Shown piece by piece: positions 52,748 to 62,305 of a stretch of DNA of 64,000 nucleotides (position 1 is its first letter; every line of letters begins with the position of its first letter). Made by a program: the position numbers and the translations under genes. The stretch covers positions 310,001-374,000 of the forward strand of contig NZ_JH947127.1 of assembly GCF_000302595.1 (NCBI RefSeq), in the 5' to 3' direction. Under the pieces are notes generated by a model that worked only from the letters and a program-made list of their open reading frames with translations, made no database searches and was not told the origin of the DNA. This stretch comes from Pedobacter arcticus A12. GTDB taxonomy: Bacteria > Bacteroidota > Bacteroidia > Sphingobacteriales > Sphingobacteriaceae.

Positions 52748-53908
52748 TTACCCTCGAAATAAAAAGAAATCTTTTTTCATATCTTCTATCTGAACGTCCT
52801 CGTTGGTAAGTATATAGTCAATAGCTTTAGTAGTAAATTCATTTCCTTTTTCGGTGAGCGAAATAATACTGTTTTCAATGCTGACAAAGTTGTTTTTGAG
52901 CGCCAGATCTAAAACGGTTTTGCTACGTACTTTTTGCCAGTTGATATGTTCGCTGAGGTGGTTCACGTGTCTTTCTTCCACTTCTTTGTGGTTTTTAAGA
53001 TGAAGAATAAAAGTAATCAACGAAACTTCAATACGCTGCTGTTTCTCGCGATAAAGCACAGCTATTAAACCCTTGTGTGGCGCAAATAAGTAAACTGCAA
53101 AAAACACCAAGCCCAATACGGTAGCAATACTTCCGGCAATAGAAGCGTCCAAATAATTCGCACACCAATAACCTGCAATGGCACTAAAAACACCAAAGAA
53201 ACAGGCTAAAATTATCATCTTTGTTAAGTTGGTTGTTAGCAAATAAGCCGTTGCAGCAGGTGCAATCATTAAAGCTACAACCAAGATAGCACCAACCGCA
53301 TCAAACGCACCAACAGTTGTAATGGAAGCCACGCTCATTAAACCATAGTGGATTATTGCTGGCGAAAAGCCCAGAGAAGTAGCCAGACCGGCATCAAACG
53401 TACTCATTTTAAGTTCTTTGTAAAACAATAACAAAAGAGTAAGTGTAACCAACAGAATAACAGCAATTACCCACAGGGATTTAGGTCCAAAATCAATTCC
53501 GTTGTAAAAAACACGATCAAAGGGCGTAAATGCCAGTTCGCCCAAAAGTACCGCATCAATATCAAGATGTACATCGTTGGCGTATTTGGCAATCATAATA
53601 ACGCCAATACTAAACAAAGCAGGAAAAACCAACCCAATAGCAGTATCTTCTTTAACTAATTTTGTTTGCTGTATTTTTTCTACCAATACCACCGTAAGTA
53701 CGCCCGTTAACGCGGCCAAAAGAATAAGCAACGGCGAATTCAGATCTTGTGTGATAAAAAAGCCAACAACAATACCGGGCAAAATAGAATGACTGATGGC
53801 ATCGCTGATCATTGCCATTTTACGCAGCACCAGAAAAGTTCCAGGAATGGCGCAAGCTATGGCAACCAAACTGGCTATCAACTGTATTTCTAATTGGGCG
53901 CTAGTCAT
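52748..53908 (-). CDS. Metal ABC transporter permease MntD-like with C-terminal winged-helix-like domain
   Basis: 386 residues. Residues 1-275 hold eight or nine membrane helices of the ZnuB/MntB type (AISHSILPGIVVGF, AVGAILVVALMIAPAATAYLL). The last 100 residues (VEERHVNHLSEHINWQKVRSKTVLDLAL in pieces, SIISLTEKGNEFT) are soluble and resemble a winged helix. It overlaps the other permease gene by 8 bp and is last in the operon. Confidence 0.87.
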   Translation of the reverse strand: MTSAQLEIQLIASLVAIACAIPGTFLVLRKMAMISDAISHSILPGIVVGFFITQDLNSPLLILLAALTGVLTVVLVEKIQQTKLVKEDTAIGLVFPALFSIGVIMIAKYANDVHLDIDAVLLGELAFTPFDRVFYNGIDFGPKSLWVIAVILLVTLTLLLLFYKELKMSTFDAGLATSLGFSPAIIHYGLMSVASITTVGAFDAVGAILVVALMIAPAATAYLLTTNLTKMIILACFFGVFSAIAGYWCANYLDASIAGSIATVLGLVFFAVYLFAPHKGLIAVLYREKQQRIEVSLITFILHLKNHKEVEERHVNHLSEHINWQKVRSKTVLDLALKNNFVSIENSIISLTEKGNEFTTKAIDYILTNEDVQIEDMKKDFFLFRG

Positions 53909-55025
53909 TCTTTAGGTTTTGGTTATACATATCAGCAACTGCCGCTATACCTTCGGGTGTTAGGCTCCACATTTCACCATTTACCCTTACATAGTTTTTG
54001 CTGATCAACTTTTGCAGGCCTTTTCGGCTGTATCCTTGGAAATTATTCAAAATTTTAATGGCATGTGGGTGGTAAACATCTTCGTGATTTTCTACGATGT
54101 GGTACATAAAGGTCAATGTTTTCTGAAACTCTAAATCATTCCGATTTTTAATCAACTTGATCTGGCGGAATAAAAGTCCACGTTTGGGAGAAAATATAAA
54201 AGAGAAGAGCACAAAAACAGAGGCAACCAAAACAATCACCGGTCCTGTAGACAGGTTGTTTTGTGTGGAGCTGATTGCTGTTCCGAAAACCCCAGCACTC
54301 GCACCTAAAACCGCAGCCAATAACACCATTACACTTAAACTGTTGGTCCATTGTCTGGCAGCAGCAGCGGGAGCTAAAAGCATAGCGCTCATCAACACCA
54401 CTCCTACCGTTTGTAAACCTAAAACAATCGCAAGTACAATAAAACTTGTGATCAAAATATCTATAAATTTGGTATTGAAGCCCAGCGTTTGCGCATAATC
54501 TTGATCAAAAAGCAATATTTTAAATTCTTTCCAAAAAAGTAAAAGCACCAATAAACACAGTCCAGTAACAATACTCATCAGCCACACATCGCTTTCTACC
54601 AAAGTGGCAGCCTGGCCGAAAAGATACTTATCTAGCCCCGCTTGGTTTGCATTGGGCTGTTTCTGAATAAAAGTCAATAGCAGCATTCCAAATCCAAAAA
54701 AAACAGAAAGGATAAGTCCTAAAGCAGTATCGGATTTTAGATGTGTTTTTGAGGTAATGCCGCTAATCCAAAAAGTACCGATAAGCCCACTGATTAAAGC
54801 ACCGATTAACAGCACATTGGTATCTTTAGAACCGGTAATCAAAAAAGCCAGCGCAATTCCGGGCAGGGCAGCATGAGAAATCGCATCGCCCAATAGGCTT
54901 TGTTTCCGCAACACGGCAAAACTCCCCAACATCCCGGTGACACCGCCTAAAACAGCGGTTCCTAAAGTGATGGTGCGGAGCGTGTAATCACTAAAAACAA
55001 GTCGGATATATTCCAGTATTTCCAT
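53901..55025 (-). CDS. Metal ABC transporter permease MntC-like with C-terminal winged-helix-like domain
   Basis: 374 residues with the same layout: membrane part (AISHAALPGIALAFL, TVGVVLMSAMLLAPAAAARQW) to about 280, then a soluble tail (VYHPHAIKILNNFQGYSRKGLQKLI in pieces, WSLTPEGIAAVADMYNQN). The tail looks like a DtxR- or MarR-like winged helix, a fusion also known from the chlamydial YtgCR protein. It starts 1 bp after the ATPase gene. Confidence 0.87.
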   Translation of the reverse strand: MEILEYIRLVFSDYTLRTITLGTAVLGGVTGMLGSFAVLRKQSLLGDAISHAALPGIALAFLITGSKDTNVLLIGALISGLIGTFWISGITSKTHLKSDTALGLILSVFFGFGMLLLTFIQKQPNANQAGLDKYLFGQAATLVESDVWLMSIVTGLCLLVLLLFWKEFKILLFDQDYAQTLGFNTKFIDILITSFIVLAIVLGLQTVGVVLMSAMLLAPAAAARQWTNSLSVMVLLAAVLGASAGVFGTAISSTQNNLSTGPVIVLVASVFVLFSFIFSPKRGLLFRQIKLIKNRNDLEFQKTLTFMYHIVENHEDVYHPHAIKILNNFQGYSRKGLQKLISKNYVRVNGEMWSLTPEGIAAVADMYNQNLKND

Positions 55026-55026
55026 G

Positions 55027-55761
55027 CTATTTCTGAATACTCACCTTATAATTAATACCGTAAGTTTTTGTCAGGTTATCATCGTTAAAAGTATCTTTTA
55101 CTGGACCCGTTGCTATCTTTTTTACGTTTAAAAACGTTACCCAATCAAAATACTCAGGCACTGTTTGCAAATCGTGGTGAACCACTACAACAGTTTTATT
55201 AGCCTTTCTGAGTTCTTTTAAAATATTTATAATTGCTACTTCTGTAGTGGCATCCACTCCTTGGAAAGGCTCGTCCATAAAGTAAATTGACGCGTCTTGC
55301 ACCAAGGCCCGAGCTAAAAATATACGCTGTTGCTGTCCGCCAGAAAGCTGGCTAATCTGCCGACTTTTAAAAGAAAGCATCCCCACTTTTTCAAGTGCCT
55401 CTAAAGCTCTTTTCTTTTCGTTGGGACCTGGGCGTTTTATCCAACCCAAACTGCCGTAAGTTCCCATCATCACCACATCAAGTGCGGTTGTTGGGAAATC
55501 CCAATCTACGCTTCCTTTTTGGGGAACGTAAGCCACGTGTTTCCGCTGTGTTGCATAAGGTTTGCCAAATATCGTTACACTGCCTGCTATCGGCTTCAAA
55601 ATTCCTAAAATGGCTTTAATCAATGTAGATTTACCCGCTCCATTAGGCCCCACAATAGCCATCAATACCCCTTCTGGAATTTGTAAATCAATATCCCAAA
55701 GAACAGGTTTATAGTTGTATGCTACCGTAAGGTCATCTACTTTAACTGCTATTTTTTCCAT
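55027..55761 (-). CDS. Metal ABC transporter ATP-binding protein MntB-like
   Basis: 244 residues. Walker [11 protein letters not shown]-loop [12 protein letters not shown] (the QKxxVDWDFP stretch is typical of Mn/Zn importers), signature LSGGQQQR, Walker [14 protein letters not shown] and H-loop VVVHHDL. It drives the two permeases below it. It overlaps the binding-protein gene by one base. Confidence 0.93.
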   Translation of the reverse strand: MEKIAVKVDDLTVAYNYKPVLWDIDLQIPEGVLMAIVGPNGAGKSTLIKAILGILKPIAGSVTIFGKPYATQRKHVAYVPQKGSVDWDFPTTALDVVMMGTYGSLGWIKRPGPNEKKRALEALEKVGMLSFKSRQISQLSGGQQQRIFLARALVQDASIYFMDEPFQGVDATTEVAIINILKELRKANKTVVVVHHDLQTVPEYFDWVTFLNVKKIATGPVKDTFNDDNLTKTYGINYKVSIQK

Positions 55762-56672
55762 TATTTTAATGCGCTAACTATGGTGTGAACATTAAATTTA
55801 AACATTCCGATATAGGTGCCTTCTACAGTTTCGGGGTTACCCAGCGCATCAGAAAACAAAGTACCACCAATTACAACTTTATGATTTTTAGCGTTTACTG
55901 CAGATTGCAAAGCTTCCACGGTACGTTTTGGAACAGAACTTTCGATAAAAACCGCTTTCACTTTATGTTCGATGATATAGACAGCTGTTTTTTGAACATC
56001 TTGCACACCAGCTTCTGTTGCTGTTGATAAGCCCTGTAGCCCTACAACGTCAAATTGATAAGCTCTTCCAAAATAACTAAAAGCATCATGTGCGGTAACC
56101 AAGCGTCGCTTTTCTACGGGAAGTGTAGCTATCTCGGCTTCTATTTCCTGTTTTAAGGTTTTCAATTGTAATAAATAAGCCTCCGCATTCGCTTTAAATA
56201 CAGCTTTATCTGCTGGACGAGCTGCGGAAAGCTGATCTGCTACAAACACGGTGATTTTTTCCCAGTTGGCAACATCAAACCAGATATGGGGATCATAATT
56301 GGATGCAAAAAGCGTAGAGCCAATCAGGTCTTTTTTATCTAAAGCATCAGAAACAGCTACCGTATTGATATTTTGCTGTTGCATTTTTTCAAAGACTTCA
56401 ACCAATTTACCTTCTAGGTGCAAACCGCCGTAAAAAATCATATCGGCATTGGCAAGCTTCGAAACATCGCCTTCACTGGCTTTATAAAGGTGCGGATCTA
56501 CACCAGCCCCCATTAAACCCTGCACAACTACCTTATCGCCACCTATGTTTTTAACAAGGTCTGTAATCATGGAGGTTGTAGTTACAATTCTAAATTTCCC
56601 GTCTTTTATTTTTGTGTCGCTACAACCTAATAGCAAAATGCTTAAAAGCGTGGTAATTACAAATTGTTTCAT
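55761..56672 (-). CDS. Manganese/zinc-binding lipoprotein of the ABC transporter (MntA/ZnuA type)
   Basis: 303 residues. Lipobox ILLLGCSD. The metal ligands expected in the cluster A-I family are at [34 protein letters not shown] (His replaced partly by acid pairs) and near the C-terminus [10 protein letters not shown]. There is no His-rich loop of the ZnuA type, which favours manganese or iron. First gene of the minus-strand operon. Confidence 0.88.
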   Translation of the reverse strand: MKQFVITTLLSILLLGCSDTKIKDGKFRIVTTTSMITDLVKNIGGDKVVVQGLMGAGVDPHLYKASEGDVSKLANADMIFYGGLHLEGKLVEVFEKMQQQNINTVAVSDALDKKDLIGSTLFASNYDPHIWFDVANWEKITVFVADQLSAARPADKAVFKANAEAYLLQLKTLKQEIEAEIATLPVEKRRLVTAHDAFSYFGRAYQFDVVGLQGLSTATEAGVQDVQKTAVYIIEHKVKAVFIESSVPKRTVEALQSAVNAKNHKVVIGGTLFSDALGNPETVEGTYIGMFKFNVHTIVSALK

Positions 56673-56866
56673 AAGTCTAACATTTTTTGCTAAGGTATCA
56701 AAAAAAAATTGTTTGAAAATATTACTTTCTTAAAAAAAACCTCTAAAAAAGATAGAACAATAACAACTCACTATAATAAAACTCATTCCAAATAACCAAA
56801 TAGCGGGATAAATCATTTTTAGCGCTGCCAATTCACTTATCTTAGTTGTTTATTAAAACATGACGA

Positions 56867-59368
56867 ATGCCAGCCAATAACTTCGACATTAAAGGTTTAA
56901 ATAACGACCAGGTACTTCTTTCCAGAAAGAGATTTGGGAAAAACAGCCTAAACTTTAAGAAGGAGAATGGTTTTATTGATGCCCTAAAAAGCCTATCAAA
57001 AGAGCCAATGATTATTTTGTTAATTGTTGCATCGCTTATTTACTTTATAAGCGGCGAAACAGGCGACGGCATCTTCCTGCTATCTGCAATCATAATCGTT
57101 TCCTTACTTTCTCTTTTTCAGGATTCGAGAAGTAGAAATGCTTTACAAAAGCTGAAGGACTTTACGCAAAAAAACTGTAAAGTGATTAGAAATGGGAAAA
57201 CAGCCGAAATAAAAAGTGAAGATCTGGTTGTTGGCGACAGTTTGATAGTTGAAGAAGGAATATTTATTACCGCTGATGCAAACATTGTACACTCCAATGA
57301 TTTCTCTGTAAACGAGTCCATACTTACAGGCGAATCCTTTCCGGCTTTTAAAGATAAAGACAAGGAAGATCATTTTATTTTTAATGGAACTACCGTTGCT
57401 AGTGGATTGGCAATAGCTACCGTTACAGCGGTTGGCAACCTCACCAAACTCGGGAAAATAGGCGAAAGCCTAGACAATATCAAAGAAGAAAAAACGCCAT
57501 TAGAACAGCAAATTGGCAACTTTGTAAAAAAGATGGTGGTTATCGGAATCATCGTCTTTTTAATTGTTTGGGCAATCAACTACTTTATATCATACAATGT
57601 ATTAGACAGTTTACTTAAAGCCCTAACGCTTGCCATGAGTATTTTGCCCGAAGAAATTCCGATGGCATTTACCACTTTTATGGCAATTGGTGCCTGGCGA
57701 CTGATGAAATTGGGCGTTGTGGTTAAGCAAATAAAAACAGTGGAAACATTGGGTTCTGCTACGGTAATCTGTACGGATAAAACCGGAACAATTACCGAGA
57801 ACAAAATGACTTTGGCAAAAGTATTTACGCTGGCATCACAAAGAATAACCGAGCCAGCGAAAGCCGATGAAAACGAAAAAGAATTACTAAAAACAGCCAT
57901 GTGGGCGAGTGAACCTATCCCATTTGATCCCATGGAAATTGCCTTACATCAGGCTTATGATCTTTTATCTGTAAAAGATGAACGGTTGAATTTTAAAATG
58001 ATTCATGAATATCCGTTGAGCGGGCATCCACCTATGATGACGCACCTGTTTGAAAACAATTTGGGCCAGCGGATTATAGCAGCAAAAGGAGCCCCGGAAG
58101 CTTTGATGGATGTTTCGCAATTAACACCTGAAGAAAAGGATGAAATCAAGGAAGCAATAAAAACCATCACTGCAGAAGGTTATCGGGTTTTAGGTGTTGG
58201 CAACTGCGATTTCCCAAGCAATAATTTTCCAGACACACAACAGGAGTTTAAATTTACTTTCCTTGGTCTTGTTGCATTTTACGACCCTCCTAAAGAAAAT
58301 ATTGAAAGCGTTTTTAATCATTTTTACAACGCAGGTATCCTGGTGAAAATTGTAACTGGCGATAACGCCGAAACTACAACAGCTATTGCTAAACAGATTG
58401 GCTTTAGAGGTTACGAACATAGTTTAAGTGGCGATGAGCTAATGAAGTTGTCTGATCTAGAATTACAGGAAAAAGTAGCAGAAACAAATATTTTTACACG
58501 GATGTATCCTGATGCGAAGCTACGAATCATCAATGCGTTAAAGGCTAACAAGCAAATTGTAGCAATGACTGGCGATGGCGTAAACGACGGTCCAGCGTTA
58601 AAAGCAGCACATATCGGTATTGCGATGGGCAAAAAAGGAACAGAAATAGCAAAACAGGCTGCTTCATTGGTTTTATTAAACGATGACTTATCTAAAATGG
58701 TTGATGCAGTTGCTATGGGCAGGCGGATTTACGCCAATTTAAAAAAGGCAATCCAGTACATTATTTCCATTCATATCCCCATTATTTTAACGGTATTTCT
58801 CCCTTTAGCCCTCGGCTGGCTTTATCCAAATATCCTATCACCTGTACATATCATTTTTTTAGAGTTAATTATGGGCCCAACCTGCTCCATTATTTTTGAA
58901 AACGAACCGATGGAAAAAAACAGTATGCTACAAAAACCACGTCCGTTTACGGCTTCTTTTTTTAGCTGGGATGAATTAACAACAAGCATTATCCAAGGTT
59001 TGGCAATTACAGCGGGTACTTTATTGGTTTATCAATACGCTGTACATCAAGCTTATAATGAAGCGCACACGCGGACCATGGTTTTTACGGTTTTAATAGC
59101 TTCAAACATATTTTTAACCTTGGTAAACCGCTCTTTTTATTATTCGATATTTACTACGCTACGCTACAAAAACAACCTTATGTTACTAATTATTGCCATT
59201 ACAGTTGGTATTACGGGTATGCTAATTTTTGTTCCAGCGTTTGCCCGCTTTTTTGAGTTTGAAGCACTAAATCTTTCGCAAATACTAATTTGTATAGCTA
59301 TTGGTTTTGTGGCGGTAATCTGGTACGAGTTTGTAAAAATAAAAGCTAGAAAAAAAACCAGCATTTAA
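56867..59368 (+). CDS. P-type cation-translocating ATPase (P2-like)
   Basis: 833 residues. An N-terminal cation-ATPase domain (NNDQVLLSRKRFGKNSL), TGES actuator motif (SILTGESFPAF), M4 motif LPEEIPMAF near 261 and the phosphorylation site DKTGT with Asp304, then TGDGVNDGPALK and ten membrane helices in all. In calcium pumps the M4 motif is PEGLP; here it is PEEIP. The cation is thus uncertain, calcium or manganese being likely. Divergent from the Mnt operon. Confidence 0.88.
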   Translation: MPANNFDIKGLNNDQVLLSRKRFGKNSLNFKKENGFIDALKSLSKEPMIILLIVASLIYFISGETGDGIFLLSAIIIVSLLSLFQDSRSRNALQKLKDFTQKNCKVIRNGKTAEIKSEDLVVGDSLIVEEGIFITADANIVHSNDFSVNESILTGESFPAFKDKDKEDHFIFNGTTVASGLAIATVTAVGNLTKLGKIGESLDNIKEEKTPLEQQIGNFVKKMVVIGIIVFLIVWAINYFISYNVLDSLLKALTLAMSILPEEIPMAFTTFMAIGAWRLMKLGVVVKQIKTVETLGSATVICTDKTGTITENKMTLAKVFTLASQRITEPAKADENEKELLKTAMWASEPIPFDPMEIALHQAYDLLSVKDERLNFKMIHEYPLSGHPPMMTHLFENNLGQRIIAAKGAPEALMDVSQLTPEEKDEIKEAIKTITAEGYRVLGVGNCDFPSNNFPDTQQEFKFTFLGLVAFYDPPKENIESVFNHFYNAGILVKIVTGDNAETTTAIAKQIGFRGYEHSLSGDELMKLSDLELQEKVAETNIFTRMYPDAKLRIINALKANKQIVAMTGDGVNDGPALKAAHIGIAMGKKGTEIAKQAASLVLLNDDLSKMVDAVAMGRRIYANLKKAIQYIISIHIPIILTVFLPLALGWLYPNILSPVHIIFLELIMGPTCSIIFENEPMEKNSMLQKPRPFTASFFSWDELTTSIIQGLAITAGTLLVYQYAVHQAYNEAHTRTMVFTVLIASNIFLTLVNRSFYYSIFTTLRYKNNLMLLIIAITVGITGMLIFVPAFARFFEFEALNLSQILICIAIGFVAVIWYEFVKIKARKKTSI

Positions 59369-59455
59369 ATTTTAACCTCGTTAATTTTAAAAAACAGAAC
59401 TCGACTTCGTATTTATTTATTAAATTAAACTTTAATTTTTTTTATAGCCACCATA

Positions 59456-60163
59456 TTGACAGCTTATTTTTTAGTTATAGATACAGAAACATCTGACTTA
59501 CCCAAAAAGTGGGATGCTCCTTATAGCACCAAAAACAATTGGCCTCATATTTTGCAAATTGCTTGGATTGTCTACAATCAGCATGGTGAAGAAGTAAAAA
59601 GGGAAAACCATTATTTAAAACCAGGAGATTTTAAAATAACCAAAGCTTCTATAAGGATCCATAGTTTAACCGCTGATTTTTTACAAGAAAATGGAGAAGA
59701 AAGGCTTGCTGTTTTCGAAAAGTTACAAACGGATTTATCAGCTTACAAACCTTTAATAATTGCTCATTTTGCGGAGTTAGATTTTTGTATGATCGGTGCT
59801 GAATACTACCGTTTAAATCTACCTCATCCATTAAAAGACAGCTCTTTATTCTGCACACTTAAAGCGAGTGCTACTTACGTAAAAAATCCCACTTTCAAAT
59901 TTTTAAAACTTAATGTTTTTTATAAAACCTTGTTTAAAAAGCGTCCAGAAAACTTACACAACGCTTTGGTTGATGCCGAACTAACTGCCGAAATATTTTT
60001 CTATTTATTGAAAAATGGAGAGGCTACAACCCAAATAATTGAACAGCACTCAAAAGCAATTAAGCAAGCAAAACCCGAAGTAGATTATTTAAAAGACATA
60101 CAGTTTATTCTTTTGATTGTTATTTTAATTAGTGCTATAGCTATCTATTACTATGGAAAATAA
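59456..60163 (+). CDS. DnaQ-like 3'-5' exonuclease with C-terminal membrane anchor
   Basis: 235 residues. It must start at a TTG (59456) because no ATG precedes FLVIDTETSDLP, the ExoI motif with Asp and Glu. ExoII Asp is in HFAELDF, and ExoIII with His in HNALVDAELTAEIF makes it a DEDDh type. The last 20 residues (FILLIVILISAIAIYYYG) form one membrane helix. It overlaps the next gene by 11 bp, a pair often seen with DUF294 proteins. Confidence 0.82.
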   Translation: MTAYFLVIDTETSDLPKKWDAPYSTKNNWPHILQIAWIVYNQHGEEVKRENHYLKPGDFKITKASIRIHSLTADFLQENGEERLAVFEKLQTDLSAYKPLIIAHFAELDFCMIGAEYYRLNLPHPLKDSSLFCTLKASATYVKNPTFKFLKLNVFYKTLFKKRPENLHNALVDAELTAEIFFYLLKNGEATTQIIEQHSKAIKQAKPEVDYLKDIQFILLIVILISAIAIYYYGK

Positions 60164-62057
60164 ACTAGCTTTTTTACAGCAAACCACACCATTTAGCACT
60201 TTGCCATTAGATGTATTGACTACCGTAGCAGAGGTTTTGGAAGAAGTACATTACCCTAAAGACAAGCTCATCTATCAACAAGAAATCACTAAAATGAAAG
60301 GTGTTGATATGATCATCAATGGCGAGTATGAATCTTTCTTTTATGATGGCAACAACGATAAAAGAGATTTAGAACATTTACACAGCGGTAAGTTATTCGG
60401 TGGGATCTCTGTGCTTCTTAACAGAAAAAAAGCGTTAAAAACTGTTATTGCAAAAAAAGGAACGCAAGTTTATATTTTACCTCGAAAATATTTTAGAGAA
60501 TTGTGCAATGCATACGAAAGCTTTTTCCAGTATTTTACTGATGATTTTGGCAAACGCATGCTAAACGACGACTTTGCCCACTTTTATAAAAAACCTGCGT
60601 TATTTGAAGAAAGTTACATTGCCTCTGAGCAACTGTATTCGCGTAAAATTGAAGGCATAAATTACCAGCCCTTAACCATATGCAACAGCCACACTCCTAT
60701 TTTTGAATGTGCCATAAAAATGGCGCAACAGAAAATCAGCTGTTTATTTATCAGTGATAACGAAAACAAGATTATAGGCTTTGTTACAGATATTACCCTT
60801 CGTGATCGGGTTATTGCGCAAAGATTCGATGCAAATAATGCAATAGCAGAAGTTATGGATCCAAAAACTGTTTCCATTTCAAAAGATGCTTATATATATG
60901 AGGCCATTCTGCTCATGTTCCGTACCAAGAGCCGTTATTTATTAATAGAAAACAACGGAGAATACGAAGGTTTTTTGAGTAGAAATCGCTTACTCAGCGA
61001 GCAGGCCCAATCACCACTGGTGTTTATACAATCGGTAAAATCTGCATTAAATACCAAAGAGCTTAGGGCAAAATGGAAAAAAGTTCCGAGTATTGTTTCA
61101 CAGCTTTTAGGTCGTGGTGTACACGCCGAAATTGTAAATCAAGTAATTACCACCATTGCAGATACCATCTCAAATAAAGTTATAGAAGAGGTATTTACAG
61201 AGATTGGTCCTGCGCCTGCAAAATTTGTTTTTATTGTTTTAGGAAGTGAGGGCAGAAAAGAGCAAACCTTAAAAACCGACCAAGACAATGCTATTATTTA
61301 CGAAGACAAGGCGAACGAACAGCGGGAATTGGTACGCAAATATTTTTTGGATTTTGCCACCCGTGTTTCTGACAAATTGAACGAAATTGGGTTTGAATAT
61401 TGCACTGGCGATTTTATGGCAAAAAACCCTAAATGGACACATTCTTTATCGCATTGGAAACGCAATTACAAGGAATGGATTGAGGAAGCTTTACCCGAAA
61501 CTGCCATTAAATTTTCTACCTTTTTTGACTGCCGGGCTATTTATGGAGATTTAACGATTATTGACCAACTCCGAGAATCTGTTAATGAAGAGCTAAACAA
61601 ACCCTTAGTAACGTTTTTTCTCTACATGGCTAAAAACGCCTTACAGTATGAACCTCCTTTAACTTTTTTCAAAAATATTAGGACATTGAAAGTAGAAAAA
61701 AAAGAGGTTTTTGATATTAAACGGGCCATGACGCCCATTGTAGATCTGGTACGTGTTTACGCTTTGCAAAATAAGATTTTCCAAAAAGAAAATACCGGTG
61801 AACGGTTAAAAGAACTTAAACAGCTTGGTGTTTTTAACGACAAGCAGTTTCAAGAACTGATGCAATCCTATTATTATTTAATGGGTTTGCGTTTAAAACG
61901 CCAGGCGCAAAACATTATAGACAACAACGCAGAACCCACAAATTACGTAGAACTCAATTCACTATCAAAAATTGAACAGGCAACCTTAAAAGAGATATTT
62001 AAAACCATTGAAAGTTTTCAAGATGGAATTAAATTGAAATTTATGGGGAGTTTGTAG
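60153..62057 (+). CDS. cNMP-binding/CBS/DUF294 nucleotidyltransferase-like signalling protein
   Basis: 634 residues. A cyclic-nucleotide-binding-like domain (residues 12-140), two CBS repeats (180-300: CLFISDNENKIIGFVTDITL, SRYLLIENNGEYEGFLSRN), and a DUF294 nucleotidyltransferase domain with GSEGRKEQTLKTDQDNAII in which the two Asp residues suit metal binding. It may act on a nucleotide or protein partner in energy sensing. Overlap with the exonuclease suggests coupled translation. Confidence 0.85.
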   Translation: MENKLAFLQQTTPFSTLPLDVLTTVAEVLEEVHYPKDKLIYQQEITKMKGVDMIINGEYESFFYDGNNDKRDLEHLHSGKLFGGISVLLNRKKALKTVIAKKGTQVYILPRKYFRELCNAYESFFQYFTDDFGKRMLNDDFAHFYKKPALFEESYIASEQLYSRKIEGINYQPLTICNSHTPIFECAIKMAQQKISCLFISDNENKIIGFVTDITLRDRVIAQRFDANNAIAEVMDPKTVSISKDAYIYEAILLMFRTKSRYLLIENNGEYEGFLSRNRLLSEQAQSPLVFIQSVKSALNTKELRAKWKKVPSIVSQLLGRGVHAEIVNQVITTIADTISNKVIEEVFTEIGPAPAKFVFIVLGSEGRKEQTLKTDQDNAIIYEDKANEQRELVRKYFLDFATRVSDKLNEIGFEYCTGDFMAKNPKWTHSLSHWKRNYKEWIEEALPETAIKFSTFFDCRAIYGDLTIIDQLRESVNEELNKPLVTFFLYMAKNALQYEPPLTFFKNIRTLKVEKKEVFDIKRAMTPIVDLVRVYALQNKIFQKENTGERLKELKQLGVFNDKQFQELMQSYYYLMGLRLKRQAQNIIDNNAEPTNYVELNSLSKIEQATLKEIFKTIESFQDGIKLKFMGSL

Positions 62058-62090
62058 TTTGCCAATCTTTCCACTTCCGCTTTCCGCCTG

Positions 62091-62193
62091 GCTCTGTGAC
62101 CTCTGTGTTCTCTGTGGTTGAAAACATCACACTCAAACCCGCCATTTTACCCGACTACTTATTTGTGAGATGTTTCACTCCGCTCAACATGAC
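62091..62193. repeat. Dispersed repeats between DUF294 gene and OmpA gene
   Basis: 62091-62119 is the inverse of the AACCACAGAG element at 30665. 62172-62193 (TTTCACTCCGCTCAACATGAC) is a reversed variant of the CTGAGCGGAGTCGAAG family. Confidence 0.6.
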
Positions 62194-62260
62194 GATGTGT
62201 TTTATTTCCGGTATCCATCCAGCTAAATCATCACCATTCGCAAATCAGCAAAAATAAAAA

Positions 62261-62287
62261 AGCCCTCTCGCAACAAACAAGAGGGCT
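62261..62287 (-). terminator. Terminator of the OmpA-family gene
   Basis: On the minus strand AGCCCTCT pairs with AGAGGGCT and is followed by TTTTTTATTTTTG. Confidence 0.87.
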
Positions 62288-62305
62288 CCGTTATCAAAAA
62301 ATATA

